Shown piece after piece: positions 16,272 to 25,519 of a stretch of DNA of 49,331 nt. Both the position numbers and the translations under genes were made by a program. Every line of letters begins with the position of its first letter. Position 1 is the stretch's first letter. Origin of the DNA: Chloroflexota bacterium (GTDB lineage Bacteria > Chloroflexota > Dehalococcoidia > Lucifugimonadales > QGNO01); the NCBI GenBank assembly GCA_003228195.2, contig QGNO01000012.1, forward strand, positions 1 through 49,331. Reading direction: 5' to 3'. The notes below the pieces were generated by a model. That model searched no databases. It worked only from the letters and a program-made list of their open reading frames with translations, and was not told the DNA's origin.

Positions 16272-16274
16272 CTC

Positions 16275-17198
16275 TTAAGTCCCGGCTCCTGCACCCTGAG
16301 TGCCCCTAAGCCTGGGGTCCAGGACATCGCGCAAGGCGTCTCCCAGCACATTTACACCAAAGACGGCTACGGTGAGCGCCGTTGCGGGGGCGATACCGAC
16401 CCAAGGCGCGTTGGGAAAGTCTATGAGAACATCCCCACCCAGCATGCTACCCCAAGAGATTACTGAAGCAGGCAAGCCGCTCACACCAAGGAAGCTGAGA
16501 GACGCTTCTATGAGAACCGCACTCCCAATCAAAGAGGTGGACACCACAATCAGAGATGCGAAGGTATTGGGCAGAACGTGGCGCAGCATAATACGGAGAT
16601 CCGAGGCGCCTATGGCCCTGCCAGCCTCTACGTAGGGAGTCTCTTTTATGCTCAGTGAGACCGACCGGACAACGCGGGCCACGCGTGGAGTAAATACTAT
16701 CACCAGAGCAAAGATAATATTGTTCAACGAAGAGCCAAAGGCCGCAGTAAGTGCTAGAGCCAAAAGAAGGGTTGGGAATGCGGCGGTGGCGTCAATGAAC
16801 CGCTGGACAACTATATCAGTCTTCCCACCGAAGTAGGCGCTGGCCGTGCCAATGAATGCGCCCGCGATGGATGAAGCCAGCATGGACGTTAGCCCAACGT
16901 ATATCGAAATTCGGGAACCATGTATGACTCTGCTCAGGATGTCGCGACCCAACCGGTCTGTCCCAAAGGCGTGCTCGCCACTGGGGCTCACTAGAACATT
17001 ACTGGACAACCCTAATGGATCGAATGGGGAGATAATGTCAGCAGTCAAAGCAATGAATAGAACAACGAACACTATGATTAGCCCAAACCCCCCAAGGGGC
17101 TTTGTCCGCATGAACAGTACCCAAGACCGGAGTTTCTTGGTGACAACTCCAGACCCAAACCGTGGCGCTATTGCTAATGCTTTAGATTCCAAAGTCAT
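16275..17198 (-). CDS. Peptide-type ABC permease, DppC/OppC-like
   Basis: A 307-aa permease with about six membrane helices and the ABC-2-coupling EAA-like loop (EAGRAIGASDLRIMLRHVLPN, where the coupling Gly lies). The start of the membrane domain (FGTDRLGRDILSRV) is the classic DppC/OppC segment. It takes part in uptake of peptides, opines or similar solutes. It is the last gene of a minus-strand set with the B-type permease and the binding protein; the ATPase genes are not in the window. Confidence 0.88.
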   Translation of the reverse strand: MTLESKALAIAPRFGSGVVTKKLRSWVLFMRTKPLGGFGLIIVFVVLFIALTADIISPFDPLGLSSNVLVSPSGEHAFGTDRLGRDILSRVIHGSRISIYVGLTSMLASSIAGAFIGTASAYFGGKTDIVVQRFIDATAAFPTLLLALALTAAFGSSLNNIIFALVIVFTPRVARVVRSVSLSIKETPYVEAGRAIGASDLRIMLRHVLPNTFASLIVVSTSLIGSAVLIEASLSFLGVSGLPASVISWGSMLGGDVLIDFPNAPWVGIAPATALTVAVFGVNVLGDALRDVLDPRLRGTQGAGAGT

Positions 17199-17214
17199 TT
17201 GTTACTCCACGTTT

Positions 17215-18174
17215 TTATCCGTACCTGATCCGTGGATCAAGCCAGGCGTAAGTCACGTCCACAATAAGGTTGGCAATAAGAGCGATAAGGGCAAAATACA
17301 TGACGTAAGCCTGTATCATGGGTAAGTCCCGAATGGTTATGGCCCGTATAAGTCCTCTGCCAATGCCTGGGACGTTGAATAATGTCTCGATGACTATGGT
17401 GCCGGAGAAAAGGAACCCGATTTGAACCCCGGCAACGGTCACCACCGGCAACAAGGCGTTTCTTAAGGCATGCCTCCTGACGACAGAACCTTCAGGCAGT
17501 CCTTTTGCCCTCGCGGTGCGGACGTAGTCCTCCCGAAGCACTTCAAGAAGTTGGGTACGCGTCATCCGAAGAAGCAGGCCCTGGCTGGCAAATCCCAAGG
17601 CCACGGCTGGGAAAATGAGCTGTTGCAGCGCCGTTAATGGATCCTCCCACAAGGAAGTGAACATTACCGGAGGAATCCACCGGAATTGAGTCGAAAGGCC
17701 AAGGATAATGAGCATCCCAATGAAGAAACTAGGAGCAGCAAGGCCTGTAATGGCTATGCTGCGGAGTATGTAGTCTATCCAAGTGTCCTGCTTGACCGCG
17801 GCAAGTATGCCAACTGGAATAGCAATAATGGTTACGACGATAGCGGTGAAAAAAGCCAGTTGCAACGTAATTGGGAACTGCCGTTTGATCTCTCCTGCTA
17901 TGGGCCTCCCAAGGGCTATAGAATCGCCTAGGTCTCCTCTTGTGAGATCCCATACCCATCTGCCGTACTGAACATAAATAGGATCATTTAGTCCCATCTG
18001 CTCTCTAAGGTTCTCCAAGTCCTCCAGGGTGTATGTGCCCTCGCCTTCGGGCCCACCCAGGATCAACGCGGCCACGTCCCCAGGAATAACACGCATGAGA
18101 ACAAAAATCGCAATCGATACTCCAATCAGAGTAGGAAAGAACATCAGCAATCTTCTAAGAATGTACTGTGTCAT
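17215..18174 (-). CDS. Peptide-type ABC permease, DppB/OppB-like
   Basis: A 319-aa permease starting with the typical N terminus of DppB/OppB (YILRRLLMFFPTLIGVS, then RVIPGD) and ending in a block with DPRIRYG. It has about six membrane helices and the coupling loop (YVRTARAKGLPEG). It lies 16 bases upstream of the C-type permease. Confidence 0.9.
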   Translation of the reverse strand: MTQYILRRLLMFFPTLIGVSIAIFVLMRVIPGDVAALILGGPEGEGTYTLEDLENLREQMGLNDPIYVQYGRWVWDLTRGDLGDSIALGRPIAGEIKRQFPITLQLAFFTAIVVTIIAIPVGILAAVKQDTWIDYILRSIAITGLAAPSFFIGMLIILGLSTQFRWIPPVMFTSLWEDPLTALQQLIFPAVALGFASQGLLLRMTRTQLLEVLREDYVRTARAKGLPEGSVVRRHALRNALLPVVTVAGVQIGFLFSGTIVIETLFNVPGIGRGLIRAITIRDLPMIQAYVMYFALIALIANLIVDVTYAWLDPRIRYG

Positions 18175-18191
18175 GATTTAGTCAATATATC

Positions 18192-18228
18192 AGTACGGGC
18201 GCTCTGATGGTTGCGGAGCGCCCGTACT
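18192..18228 (-). terminator. Intercistronic hairpin after the binding-protein gene
   Basis: AGTACGGGCGCTC and GAGCGCCCGTACT form a perfect 13-bp stem with an 11-base loop. It lies between the binding-protein gene and the first permease gene on the minus strand. Such hairpins commonly allow more binding protein than permease to be made, by partial termination or mRNA protection; that role is inferred. Confidence 0.7.
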
Positions 18229-18246
18229 ACCATTCAAAGTTGAGAC

Positions 18247-20064
18247 CTAGCTATTATCCAACCAGACGTTTTCAAAGGAGAAGTTCGAGGCATGATGTGC
18301 TGGTGGAACCCAGCCCCTCCAGTTGCCACCGTGGCCTTCGAGCAATCCAGGCCTGACCAAGCCAATGAAGGCAGAGTCCTCGTAGAATATGTCGGCCATC
18401 TGCCGGAGAAGTGGGGCCCGTTCGGCTTCAGAAACCGCCAGGACCTCTTTCTCTAACAGGGCGTCCCATTCAGGGTTAGTCCAGCCTGTGTAATTGAACC
18501 CACCCTCTTTATAAGGTTTGTAGATTACCGTATTAAAAGCATCGGCATCCGGGAAACTGGCGCCCTTACTCTCGTTCTCCATATCGAAGTCACCCTTCTG
18601 GAGCCGCTCTCTTTGAGATGCCCCATCAAGGATGATCACATCGGCATCTATGTATATCTCCTTAAGTTGTTGCGACGCCACTTCGCACTCGTTGCGCGCG
18701 CTGTTGCCACAGAGATAGTTGACACTGATCCGATTGCTTGGCCCATACCCAAGTCCTTCCATGGCCGCCTTGGACTCGGCGATTAGCTTGGCCTTGACAG
18801 CTGGGTCAGGGTCGAAGCCTGGGGCTGCCGCAAACCACTCAGCAGGAGTGCGAATCCACTCCCAACCAATGAAGTACGGAAGGGCAATGTGTCCAATTCC
18901 GTCTTTGGACAATTCGTTGACCTGTTCACGGTTTATTGTCGCTTGCACTGCTTGCCGTATGGTCTTGGCATCCGGATCATTCAACGGGCCAAACGGCGGC
19001 TTCGTGGCGTTCAGTTCGATACCACGCCATCCCATGGCCAGTACTATGGGGAACACCGCGCCTTCTTCCTTCACCAAGGCGTCTGCATCCCGCTTAGGCA
19101 TGGTCTCAAAGACCTGCATCATGTCTATCTGTCCTGCACGGAACGCTGCTGTCCTTGTAGAAGCGTCAGGAATTACCGGTATAGTGACGCCATCCAGATA
19201 TGGGAGTTTCTCGTTGTAGTAGTTCTCATTACGCTCCCAGGATACGAAGGTGTCAATTACAGCCCCTTTGAACTTGAATGGGCCATATCCGTCGACCTCA
19301 CCAGCGAAGGGGTCCAGGTCACGATACTCGCCACCTACGGCGGTATCAATCGGCTTAACAACATTACTGTTCACAGCTGCCTGGAACCCAGAGGTAAAGC
19401 AGGCAGGGAAAGCGCCGCTGGGGGCATTTAATCGAATGGTCATCTCCATAGGACCTGTAACCTCAGCCCCGCCATTCGCCAGAGGCTTATCGTTATCATC
19501 CCAAATCGGCTTAATAAACGCCCGCATACAGCCCTGATAGTTTCCATGCAATCCGTTGGGCCGCTCCACTATCCGGACCATTTGCCAGTACGCGTCTTCC
19601 GCTGTGAAAGCAGAACCTGTGTGGCTCTTAACGCCCTCCCGAATCTTTAATATCCATGTTGCCCCATCGTCGGTAACCTTCCAAGACTCGGCCAGGTCAC
19701 CTTCAATCGTTACTCTGTCCTTAAGATTTACCCGCAACAACTGACCCCAGACATTACCTACGGAGCCCAATGTTGTGTGACGGAACTGAGAGTCAACATG
19801 GTACGGGTCAAAAGAGCCGTGGCTGTTTACCACAGGTTTTACTACGCCACCGTACACCGGCTGATCCCCAGCAGGGACTACCGGAACGACTGCGGTGCTG
19901 GCCGTAGGTGTAGCAATAACCAGTGGCGGCGGTGCTTTGATGGTCGGCGTTGGCGGTTTGGGAGTCGGCGTTTCCTCTTCCGAGGAACCGCACGCCAGAA
20001 CCGTCAGCAGTACTACAGACATCAAAACACCAAGTAATTGCCTCATCCCAAAACGCATCCTCAT
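18247..20064 (-). CDS. ABC solute-binding lipoprotein, family 5 (DppA/OppA-like)
   Basis: A secreted binding protein of about 605 aa. A signal peptide ends in a lipobox LLTVLAC, and a Thr/Pro-rich linker (TPTPKPPTPT) follows. Family features include the DPYHVDS region, LAESWKVTDDGATWILKIREG, and a C-terminal part with WTNPEWDALL. It delivers peptides or comparable solutes to the permeases downstream. I chose the ATG at 20064 because AAGGAG lies eight bases upstream; upstream ATG and GTG codons sit too close to that site. Confidence 0.88.
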   Translation of the reverse strand: MRMRFGMRQLLGVLMSVVLLTVLACGSSEEETPTPKPPTPTIKAPPPLVIATPTASTAVVPVVPAGDQPVYGGVVKPVVNSHGSFDPYHVDSQFRHTTLGSVGNVWGQLLRVNLKDRVTIEGDLAESWKVTDDGATWILKIREGVKSHTGSAFTAEDAYWQMVRIVERPNGLHGNYQGCMRAFIKPIWDDNDKPLANGGAEVTGPMEMTIRLNAPSGAFPACFTSGFQAAVNSNVVKPIDTAVGGEYRDLDPFAGEVDGYGPFKFKGAVIDTFVSWERNENYYNEKLPYLDGVTIPVIPDASTRTAAFRAGQIDMMQVFETMPKRDADALVKEEGAVFPIVLAMGWRGIELNATKPPFGPLNDPDAKTIRQAVQATINREQVNELSKDGIGHIALPYFIGWEWIRTPAEWFAAAPGFDPDPAVKAKLIAESKAAMEGLGYGPSNRISVNYLCGNSARNECEVASQQLKEIYIDADVIILDGASQRERLQKGDFDMENESKGASFPDADAFNTVIYKPYKEGGFNYTGWTNPEWDALLEKEVLAVSEAERAPLLRQMADIFYEDSAFIGLVRPGLLEGHGGNWRGWVPPAHHASNFSFENVWLDNS

Positions 20065-20223
20065 GTCCATCACTCCTTTGTCACTAAATCAAACAATTAT
20101 CAAACAAAGAGACCTCGCCAATATTTAAAATCAGCATTCTGCACGCTATGTATCATACCCAGTTAATAATAGCAATAGTATAAAACCCTGATTAGAAAAC
20201 ACCACCTTACATAGTCACTTAAA

Positions 20224-20251
20224 AGCCCCTCTGATCGATGATCTGGGGGCT
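20224..20251 (-). terminator. Terminator of the MaoC-like gene
   Basis: On the minus strand AGCCCC pairs with GGGGCT around a partly pairing inner segment with GATC repeats, and the hairpin is followed by TTTTAAG. It lies downstream of the minus-strand gene that ends at 20312 and upstream of the binding-protein gene. Confidence 0.6.
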
Positions 20252-20311
20252 CCTTCTTTAGTGGTCTATACAGGGGTACAACTCAGCAATAAATATCATT
20301 AGCCAGTAGCC

Positions 20312-21673
20312 CTATCCTCGGTACCAGTCTCTGTAAAATCTCTCGTATGGTACATATGGAGAATTGCCTTTATGTGGTATGGGAAGTCGCACTTGCCCAC
20401 CTTCTTGCGATGGTAGATAGACGGTGATTGCTCCTTGCATCTGAACCTCACCAACCTGATTCTTGCCTTCGAGTTTGATGCCGACCGCACAGTACTCGAC
20501 CTTACCGCTTCGCCCACCCGATGTATCATCACCTTCCTGTATTTCTTTGAATTTATTAACAACCTCACCTTCATAAAAAGTCGTGTCACCATAGTAAACA
20601 GGCTTGCGCAATGCACACTGATACCGCCGAATGAAGCCATCATCGCTCATCCAGTCGCTTATTAGCACATGTGGCAACTGTGACCTGTGCTGTCCTCCAT
20701 CGAATGGCCCAGGCTGACCACGATATGCCGCCATCAGCGCGTCACTATGTTCGTCGCCTGGCCCGTGTGGCCATCGGGTGATCGGATGAGAAAAGCCTTT
20801 CCCATATCCCCCTTTACCCTCTCTGTTATGGCGATACACAGGTTCAAAGGCAAGTTCATCTCCAGAAGTTCCGTATCTACCTGTAGCCGCCCCAGACACC
20901 ACACGCTGAACTGTCTGATCAAGCAGCGTGAACGGTGGTACCACCAAAGGCCCAAGCTTATCTCCGATCTTAACGTCTTCCCAAAAAAGTGGCGTTGAGC
21001 CCCTGCGCTTACTGGATTTCATTTGTAACACGTATTCTTCAATCTGTTCCTCACTATACCTAGAGGTCGCTCTGTCGTACATGAGGCTTTCACCCAGGCG
21101 ATCAACGTTCATTGCCCGGCCTGCCCCCATGCTTTCTATGGGAACAAGGATGAGTGTGCCGTAACATTTGCCTACAAGGTCGGCATGCGCGTTCCAATAT
21201 TTGATCTCCTCTATGAGAAATAGGAGCCGACCACGAGAGCCAGTCTTTTCGAAGAATTCACTGGTTTTCTTTGTGTTCTTGAAACGGCCGTCCCCTGCCC
21301 TGATCACATCGAAGAATTCCCATGCAAGTCCGGAAAAAAAGTCTCCCACTGGGTAGCCTTCTGGTCGGGTTGGTCCTTGGCCTCCAGGACTACGAACTAG
21401 GATAAGCGCTGTGTTAGGGGCCAACATACTGCCATAACTTGTGTGTTTGCCGTACTCTGGATCCACAAACAGCGGGTTGGTGTTTCCAATACTGAGAGCG
21501 TAATTTCGTATTGTCCTTTCGTCAAACTTGATCGCAGCCTCATATGGTGGTTCACCAATGGGGTATGGAGTTCCTGGCCCTGGTGGATGACCTTCCTCTC
21601 TTTCCTTCCCTACTGATTCGTGACATCGCTCTACATACTCCGCAATTGCCTCTTCAAAGGTTTGCTGTGACAT
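20312..21673 (-). CDS. Double-hotdog MaoC/FAS1-type dehydratase-like protein
   Basis: A 453-aa protein that appears to have two hotdog units. The first half has NTNPLFVDPEYGKHTSYGSMLAPNT-like sequence, typical of the N-terminal FAS1-like dehydratase domain. The second has a longer MaoC-like half with CALRKPVYYGDTTFYEGEVV. Such proteins hydrate enoyl-CoA or act in related acyl-CoA breakdown. The start at 21673 has AAGGAGGG upstream; a frame start at 21691 lies before that ribosome site. The same families occur as two separate genes at 35753 and 36296. Confidence 0.72.
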   Translation of the reverse strand: MSQQTFEEAIAEYVERCHESVGKEREEGHPPGPGTPYPIGEPPYEAAIKFDERTIRNYALSIGNTNPLFVDPEYGKHTSYGSMLAPNTALILVRSPGGQGPTRPEGYPVGDFFSGLAWEFFDVIRAGDGRFKNTKKTSEFFEKTGSRGRLLFLIEEIKYWNAHADLVGKCYGTLILVPIESMGAGRAMNVDRLGESLMYDRATSRYSEEQIEEYVLQMKSSKRRGSTPLFWEDVKIGDKLGPLVVPPFTLLDQTVQRVVSGAATGRYGTSGDELAFEPVYRHNREGKGGYGKGFSHPITRWPHGPGDEHSDALMAAYRGQPGPFDGGQHRSQLPHVLISDWMSDDGFIRRYQCALRKPVYYGDTTFYEGEVVNKFKEIQEGDDTSGGRSGKVEYCAVGIKLEGKNQVGEVQMQGAITVYLPSQEGGQVRLPIPHKGNSPYVPYERFYRDWYRG

Positions 21674-21794
21674 GGGTAACCCTCCTTTCAATCGCAGTCA
21701 AATTGAAACTAGCCCAACAACTCTTAATGCTCCGCGGTCACTCTTGTAGCACTATGATGACCCTATCATAGGCTGATAAACGTTAAACTATTCC

Positions 21795-21825
21795 CCCCTG
21801 ACGGCTTGTCATGCGGGGGAAAAGC
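21795..21825 (+). promoter_or_regulatory. TATAATGC-type repeat, copy 7 (degenerate)
   Basis: CCCCTGACGGCTTGTCATGCGGGGGAAAAG matches the flanks of the dispersed motif, but the TATAAT core is TGTCAT (21807-21812). It is likely a mutated copy. Confidence 0.4.
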
Positions 21826-21831
21826 TCACTT

Positions 21832-22164
21832 ATGATGCTACTTAAGCTTGTACCGCTACTTCTATTGGTCACAGCTCTGATGCTGTTGGTGGGTTGTGAC
21901 AGGAAAAGTGAGCCTGTCAGTAGCCATACACCACCGACTCAGGTGCCCTCCAAGGCTCGGATAACTCCGACTCCTGAATTTAACTCAATACAGGCCCCAT
22001 GGGGCCTTCTCGCTTCTTTGTCTGTAGATTTGCCAGCAATTTTTGCAGCAGGTCAACTTCTAGGCAATCAACAAGGCCGTGAAAACGATATAGACCTTAA
22101 ACCATTTACTAGTTTAAGTATGCCCAAGCCAGGCAGCCCCGAAAAAATATCGCACCAATTATAG
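21832..22164 (+). CDS. Small lipoprotein
   Basis: About 110 residues with a hydrophobic signal segment and a lipobox LMLLVGC, then a Pro/Thr-rich linker and a polar tail. It would be anchored on the outer face of the cytoplasmic membrane. The start is one of two tandem ATGs (21832 or 21835). The tail resembles no family I know. It lies 19 bases upstream of the second LicD-like gene and may be co-transcribed. Confidence 0.5.
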   Translation: MMLLKLVPLLLLVTALMLLVGCDRKSEPVSSHTPPTQVPSKARITPTPEFNSIQAPWGLLASLSVDLPAIFAAGQLLGNQQGRENDIDLKPFTSLSMPKPGSPEKISHQL

Positions 22165-22183
22165 GTTACGATAGGGAGCGAAT

Positions 22184-23173
22184 TTGGCAACGGTAAGAAA
22201 ACAAAAAGATATATTCATTATGAAATCAAACGATAGCACTAACGCTGACATTCAAGACAAACTGACAAGGACCACTCCTCCAATGGATGTGGCCATCGCT
22301 GAGAAATTGCTTCTCGAAATCAAGGAGATCATGAATAGCCTTGGAGTACAATTCTTCCTGCGCCAAGGGACCTGTCTTGGTGCAATAAGGGACAACGCCT
22401 TTATTCCCTGGGACGATGACTTGGACCTAGGTGTTATCTTAGGGGTTAACGGGTTCACCGATCAATCAATAGAACCATTGTTGGCAGCATTCCGAGAAAG
22501 TGGGTACTATGTTCAAAGTGGATCTTCCGACAGCCTAATCTACACGACATTGCTGAAGGATAACATGCGAGTGGACGTACTCTTTCATCGGGTCATCGAC
22601 GAACAGATTTACCATTGGCCCGGAATATGGTTGCCGGTTACGCTTTTCAACCAGTTGAAAGAAATTAACTTCCTAGGGAAAACCTTTCTCGTACCCAATC
22701 CTCCAGAGGAATACCTAAGAATCAAATACGGCCCAAACTGGCAGTCTCCCAAGCGATTCGATTATGCAAAAGACGTAGTGGACAATGTTCCTAAGGAACA
22801 ACTACCAAGATTCCTAGAAAGGACAAGCCGTTCCATTTCTGGGTTCTTTTACCCAGGGAATGTGACAAGACTAAGGGTTCTTGATAATAACGGGGCACCT
22901 GTTGATCGGGCCAACATTAGAATTGTGGGACTGGGAAATTTTAAGACCAATAAGCAAGGATACGCGAAGCTGTATTTGAAAACCAAAGGATACTCTTCCT
23001 CAATGCCCCCATCATTAAGTGATGAAGTGGGGGACCTATACTCTATAGTGATTAGCTATAACGACCAGGAAGAGGTACTCTACGAGGAGATCCTAGCTCC
23101 GAACAGGTCCTACCTATATAACCCGGATCCTGTACAAACGGAAGGCAGGATATTTGTACTAGATCAAGTGTGA
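22184..23173 (+). CDS. LicD-like phosphotransferase with C-terminal beta domain (copy 2)
   Basis: A 329-aa protein with the LicD signature (RQGTCLGAIRDNAFIPWDDDLDLG) and a complete third motif RVDVLF, followed by YLRIKYGPNW. The C-terminal part (about 225-310) is a beta-rich carboxypeptidase-regulatory or Ig-like domain (TRLRVLDNNGAPVDRANI, TNKQGYAKL). It is a paralogue of the gene at 945. The cytidylyltransferase and PLP enzyme that follow fit a pathway for making a CDP-amino-alcohol and transferring phospho-amino-alcohol to a glycan. The start is TTG at 22184 with AGGGAG before it; an ATG at 22220 lacks a ribosome site. Confidence 0.78.
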   Translation: MATVRKQKDIFIMKSNDSTNADIQDKLTRTTPPMDVAIAEKLLLEIKEIMNSLGVQFFLRQGTCLGAIRDNAFIPWDDDLDLGVILGVNGFTDQSIEPLLAAFRESGYYVQSGSSDSLIYTTLLKDNMRVDVLFHRVIDEQIYHWPGIWLPVTLFNQLKEINFLGKTFLVPNPPEEYLRIKYGPNWQSPKRFDYAKDVVDNVPKEQLPRFLERTSRSISGFFYPGNVTRLRVLDNNGAPVDRANIRIVGLGNFKTNKQGYAKLYLKTKGYSSSMPPSLSDEVGDLYSIVISYNDQEEVLYEEILAPNRSYLYNPDPVQTEGRIFVLDQV

Positions 23174-23371
23174 TTGGACCGCTGTCGGTTGGTTGATTGG
23201 TGCTGACATGCTTTTGTTTGTGTCTCGATGACATGTCTTAGAATTGTAAAAGTAGATTCACTAACATTTTGTGGGCAAGGAGTTGTAGATTCAAGCTGCA
23301 TAAACTCACCAAAACGACCTGGCGATCGAGCATCATTTAATAATCTGTACTAGAGGATTAAAAAAGATACC

Positions 23372-24466
23372 ATGACACAGTCAGACACAAGTTACATCTC
23401 CTCCCTGTACGGAGGCTTCTGGAATTTCGGAATCAAGGACTTCTGCTACCTAGTAAATCCTTATTTTCCTCCCCGTGCATTCACTAAGTCTTTGGGGTTA
23501 AGGCTTGATGAGTTGCTCAGGTCTTACCCTTCAACTAACTGGTACATCTCATCATTGGTGGCGAAGACTTTAGATCTCACCGATAAAGAGGTGGTTATCG
23601 GAAACGGCGCCAGTGAACTTATAAGCGCCATTACTATGCGCTACGTAGATAACCTCGCGGTCTCAGTGCCGACTTTCGACGAGTATATTAATCGGGTCTC
23701 CAATCAGGGGAAAACAACGAGTCTATTTCAAATGGGAGAGGATTTCACATTCGACGCCGACCAATTCCTTCGACATATCCGTGATTGTGGTGCCAACAGT
23801 GCCCTGATAATAAATCCGAATAACCCTACGGGTACTCTCATAGCCCAAGATTCTATCGGGTACATCCTAGAATCGCTTCGCCATCTCGACCTGATCATAC
23901 TGGATGAATCTTTTATCGATTTTGCCGGTAGTGATCCCTTACCGTCGGCCATGAACAGACTCTTTGAATTCCCGAATTTGATAATCCTGAAAAGCCTTTC
24001 CAAAGCATATGGCATCCCTGGACTAAGGCTGGGGTACGCTGCGACTAGCAATCGTGATGTATTGGCCAACCTGCGTAGTGATGTACCCATCTGGAGCATC
24101 AATTCCTTAGCACAGTATTTTGTGGAAGAGATGGGGGATTACCATGAGCAGTTCCTGGCTTCATGCCTGGCTGTCCGAAGGGCGACTCAAACTTTATATC
24201 ACGAACTACAATCAGTCCCTTATTTATATCCCTATCCCTCAGATGGGAACTTTGTTCTATGCAAAATACTTGATAGTTTCACTGCTTCACAATTAACGTC
24301 ACAACTATACGAACAACATAAAATTTTCATCAACGACTGTAGTCGCAAGAAAGGCCTAGATGGCCAGTTCGTAAGAATCGCATCAAGAACTACGGAGGAG
24401 AACATCGAACTTGTCCGAGTACTCCGGTCTTTATCTGCACAAAAACAAGGTAAGGAAACAAGGTAA
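23372..24466 (+). CDS. PLP-dependent aminotransferase or decarboxylase, CobD/HisC family
   Basis: A 364-aa fold-type I PLP enzyme. It has NPNNPTGTL (residues 149-157), DESFIDF near 187, and the Schiff-base Lys near 210 in SLSKAYGIPGLRLGY. The IPGLRLGY form is typical of the CobD threonine-phosphate decarboxylase branch; HisC enzymes usually have LAGLRLGY. No cobalamin or histidine genes are near. In the context of LicD and a cytidylyltransferase, decarboxylation of a phospho-amino acid to a phospho-amino alcohol is an attractive guess, but an aminotransferase role is equally possible from sequence alone. Confidence 0.75.
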   Translation: MTQSDTSYISSLYGGFWNFGIKDFCYLVNPYFPPRAFTKSLGLRLDELLRSYPSTNWYISSLVAKTLDLTDKEVVIGNGASELISAITMRYVDNLAVSVPTFDEYINRVSNQGKTTSLFQMGEDFTFDADQFLRHIRDCGANSALIINPNNPTGTLIAQDSIGYILESLRHLDLIILDESFIDFAGSDPLPSAMNRLFEFPNLIILKSLSKAYGIPGLRLGYAATSNRDVLANLRSDVPIWSINSLAQYFVEEMGDYHEQFLASCLAVRRATQTLYHELQSVPYLYPYPSDGNFVLCKILDSFTASQLTSQLYEQHKIFINDCSRKKGLDGQFVRIASRTTEENIELVRVLRSLSAQKQGKETR

Positions 24467-24494
24467 GGATCGGAAAGAAAATGGGAACATCTAA

Positions 24495-25238
24495 ATGAAG
24501 GCTGTTATCCTTACCGCTGGGCAAGGAACCCGACTAAGACCGATGACCGATGATTTTCCTAAGTGCCTTATCCCTGTCAACGGGAAACCGATTATACAGT
24601 ATCAGCTTGAATGTATCGAAAAAAACGGGATCGGCGAGTGCATTATCGTGGTGGGCTTCAAAGGAGAAATGGTTGAGCGGCACTTAGGTTCGCAATTTGG
24701 TAACACCAAATTAATTTACATTAAAAATGATTGGTTTAAAGAAACAAATAACATTTACTCCTTGTGGCTAGCCAGACACCACTTATTGGAAGACATTATT
24801 CTGTTAGAAGGGGACGTCTTATTTAAACCGCACCTGTTGGAAGAGATTCAGCGAAGCCCCCATCCAAATTTGGCAGTCGTTGACAAGTTTCAGTCACCAA
24901 TGAATGGGACGATAATTTCCGCTAATTCGGGCTTCGCCACTGATATGATACTCAAGATAAATCAGCCAGTGGATTTTGATTATCGGGACGCCCTCAAGAC
25001 CGTGAACATTTATACATTTAGTCGAGCAACCCTTCAAGACCACTTACTACCTGCCCTTGAGGTTTTGGTATCGGAAGGCCAAACAGATCAGTTCTATGAG
25101 AGAGCGATAGCCCAACTGATCGCGCAAGGAGATTTGCTGCTTGCGACCCACCTAATTGGAAACGGGAACTGGGCAGAAATTGATGAGCTCGAGGATCTCC
25201 GAAAAGCTGAAGAAATAGTCGCTAGATGGGCTAATTAG
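24495..25238 (+). CDS. LicC/PntC-like nucleotidyltransferase
   Basis: A 247-aa NTP transferase with the loop LTAGQGTRLRP and FPKCLIPV at the N terminus. The segment KETNNIYSLWLAR is a mark of the LicC and PntC groups, which load phosphocholine or 2-aminoethylphosphonate onto CTP, and GDVLF near residue 110 provides the metal-binding Asp. It follows the CobD/HisC-like gene by 28 bases and is likely co-transcribed with it. Its product would feed the LicD-like transferase upstream. Confidence 0.78.
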   Translation: MKAVILTAGQGTRLRPMTDDFPKCLIPVNGKPIIQYQLECIEKNGIGECIIVVGFKGEMVERHLGSQFGNTKLIYIKNDWFKETNNIYSLWLARHHLLEDIILLEGDVLFKPHLLEEIQRSPHPNLAVVDKFQSPMNGTIISANSGFATDMILKINQPVDFDYRDALKTVNIYTFSRATLQDHLLPALEVLVSEGQTDQFYERAIAQLIAQGDLLLATHLIGNGNWAEIDELEDLRKAEEIVARWAN

Positions 25239-25339
25239 AAGTTTTTAATTTCCCTAAATTGACGTTGCGTTGCCTAGCGCAAACCCTCACTTCCTCAGGC
25301 AAAGGGCTTTGGGGTTCCTTCGAAAAACACGTCGGAATT

Positions 25340-25483
25340 ATGAAGCAAGACTTTCATGATTCCTATAATCAATTCTTGCGAACTGGTAATCCCGATGACG
25401 ATCAGCCTACTGGATGGGCTCCGCCAGAGGGCACGATATCGACACACGCTGATTTTCTAAAAATAGTGCCTGAATCTCTTTAA
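25340..25483 (+). CDS. Short unrecognised ORF
   Basis: A frame of 47 codons from the ATG at 25340 (74 from a TTG at 25259) encodes a polar, Asp/Pro-rich peptide with PDDDQPTGWAPPEGT. No ribosome site or family is evident. It could be the remnant of a larger gene or a chance frame. Confidence 0.25.
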   Translation: MKQDFHDSYNQFLRTGNPDDDQPTGWAPPEGTISTHADFLKIVPESL

Positions 25484-25519
25484 CTGCTGTCCTCCAGTAA
25501 TAGAGAAGGCAGATGGGCC

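Noticed and set aside
23174-23371. A gene or RNA in the gap before the CobD/HisC-like gene
   Set aside because: I see no frame, hairpin or known RNA element there.
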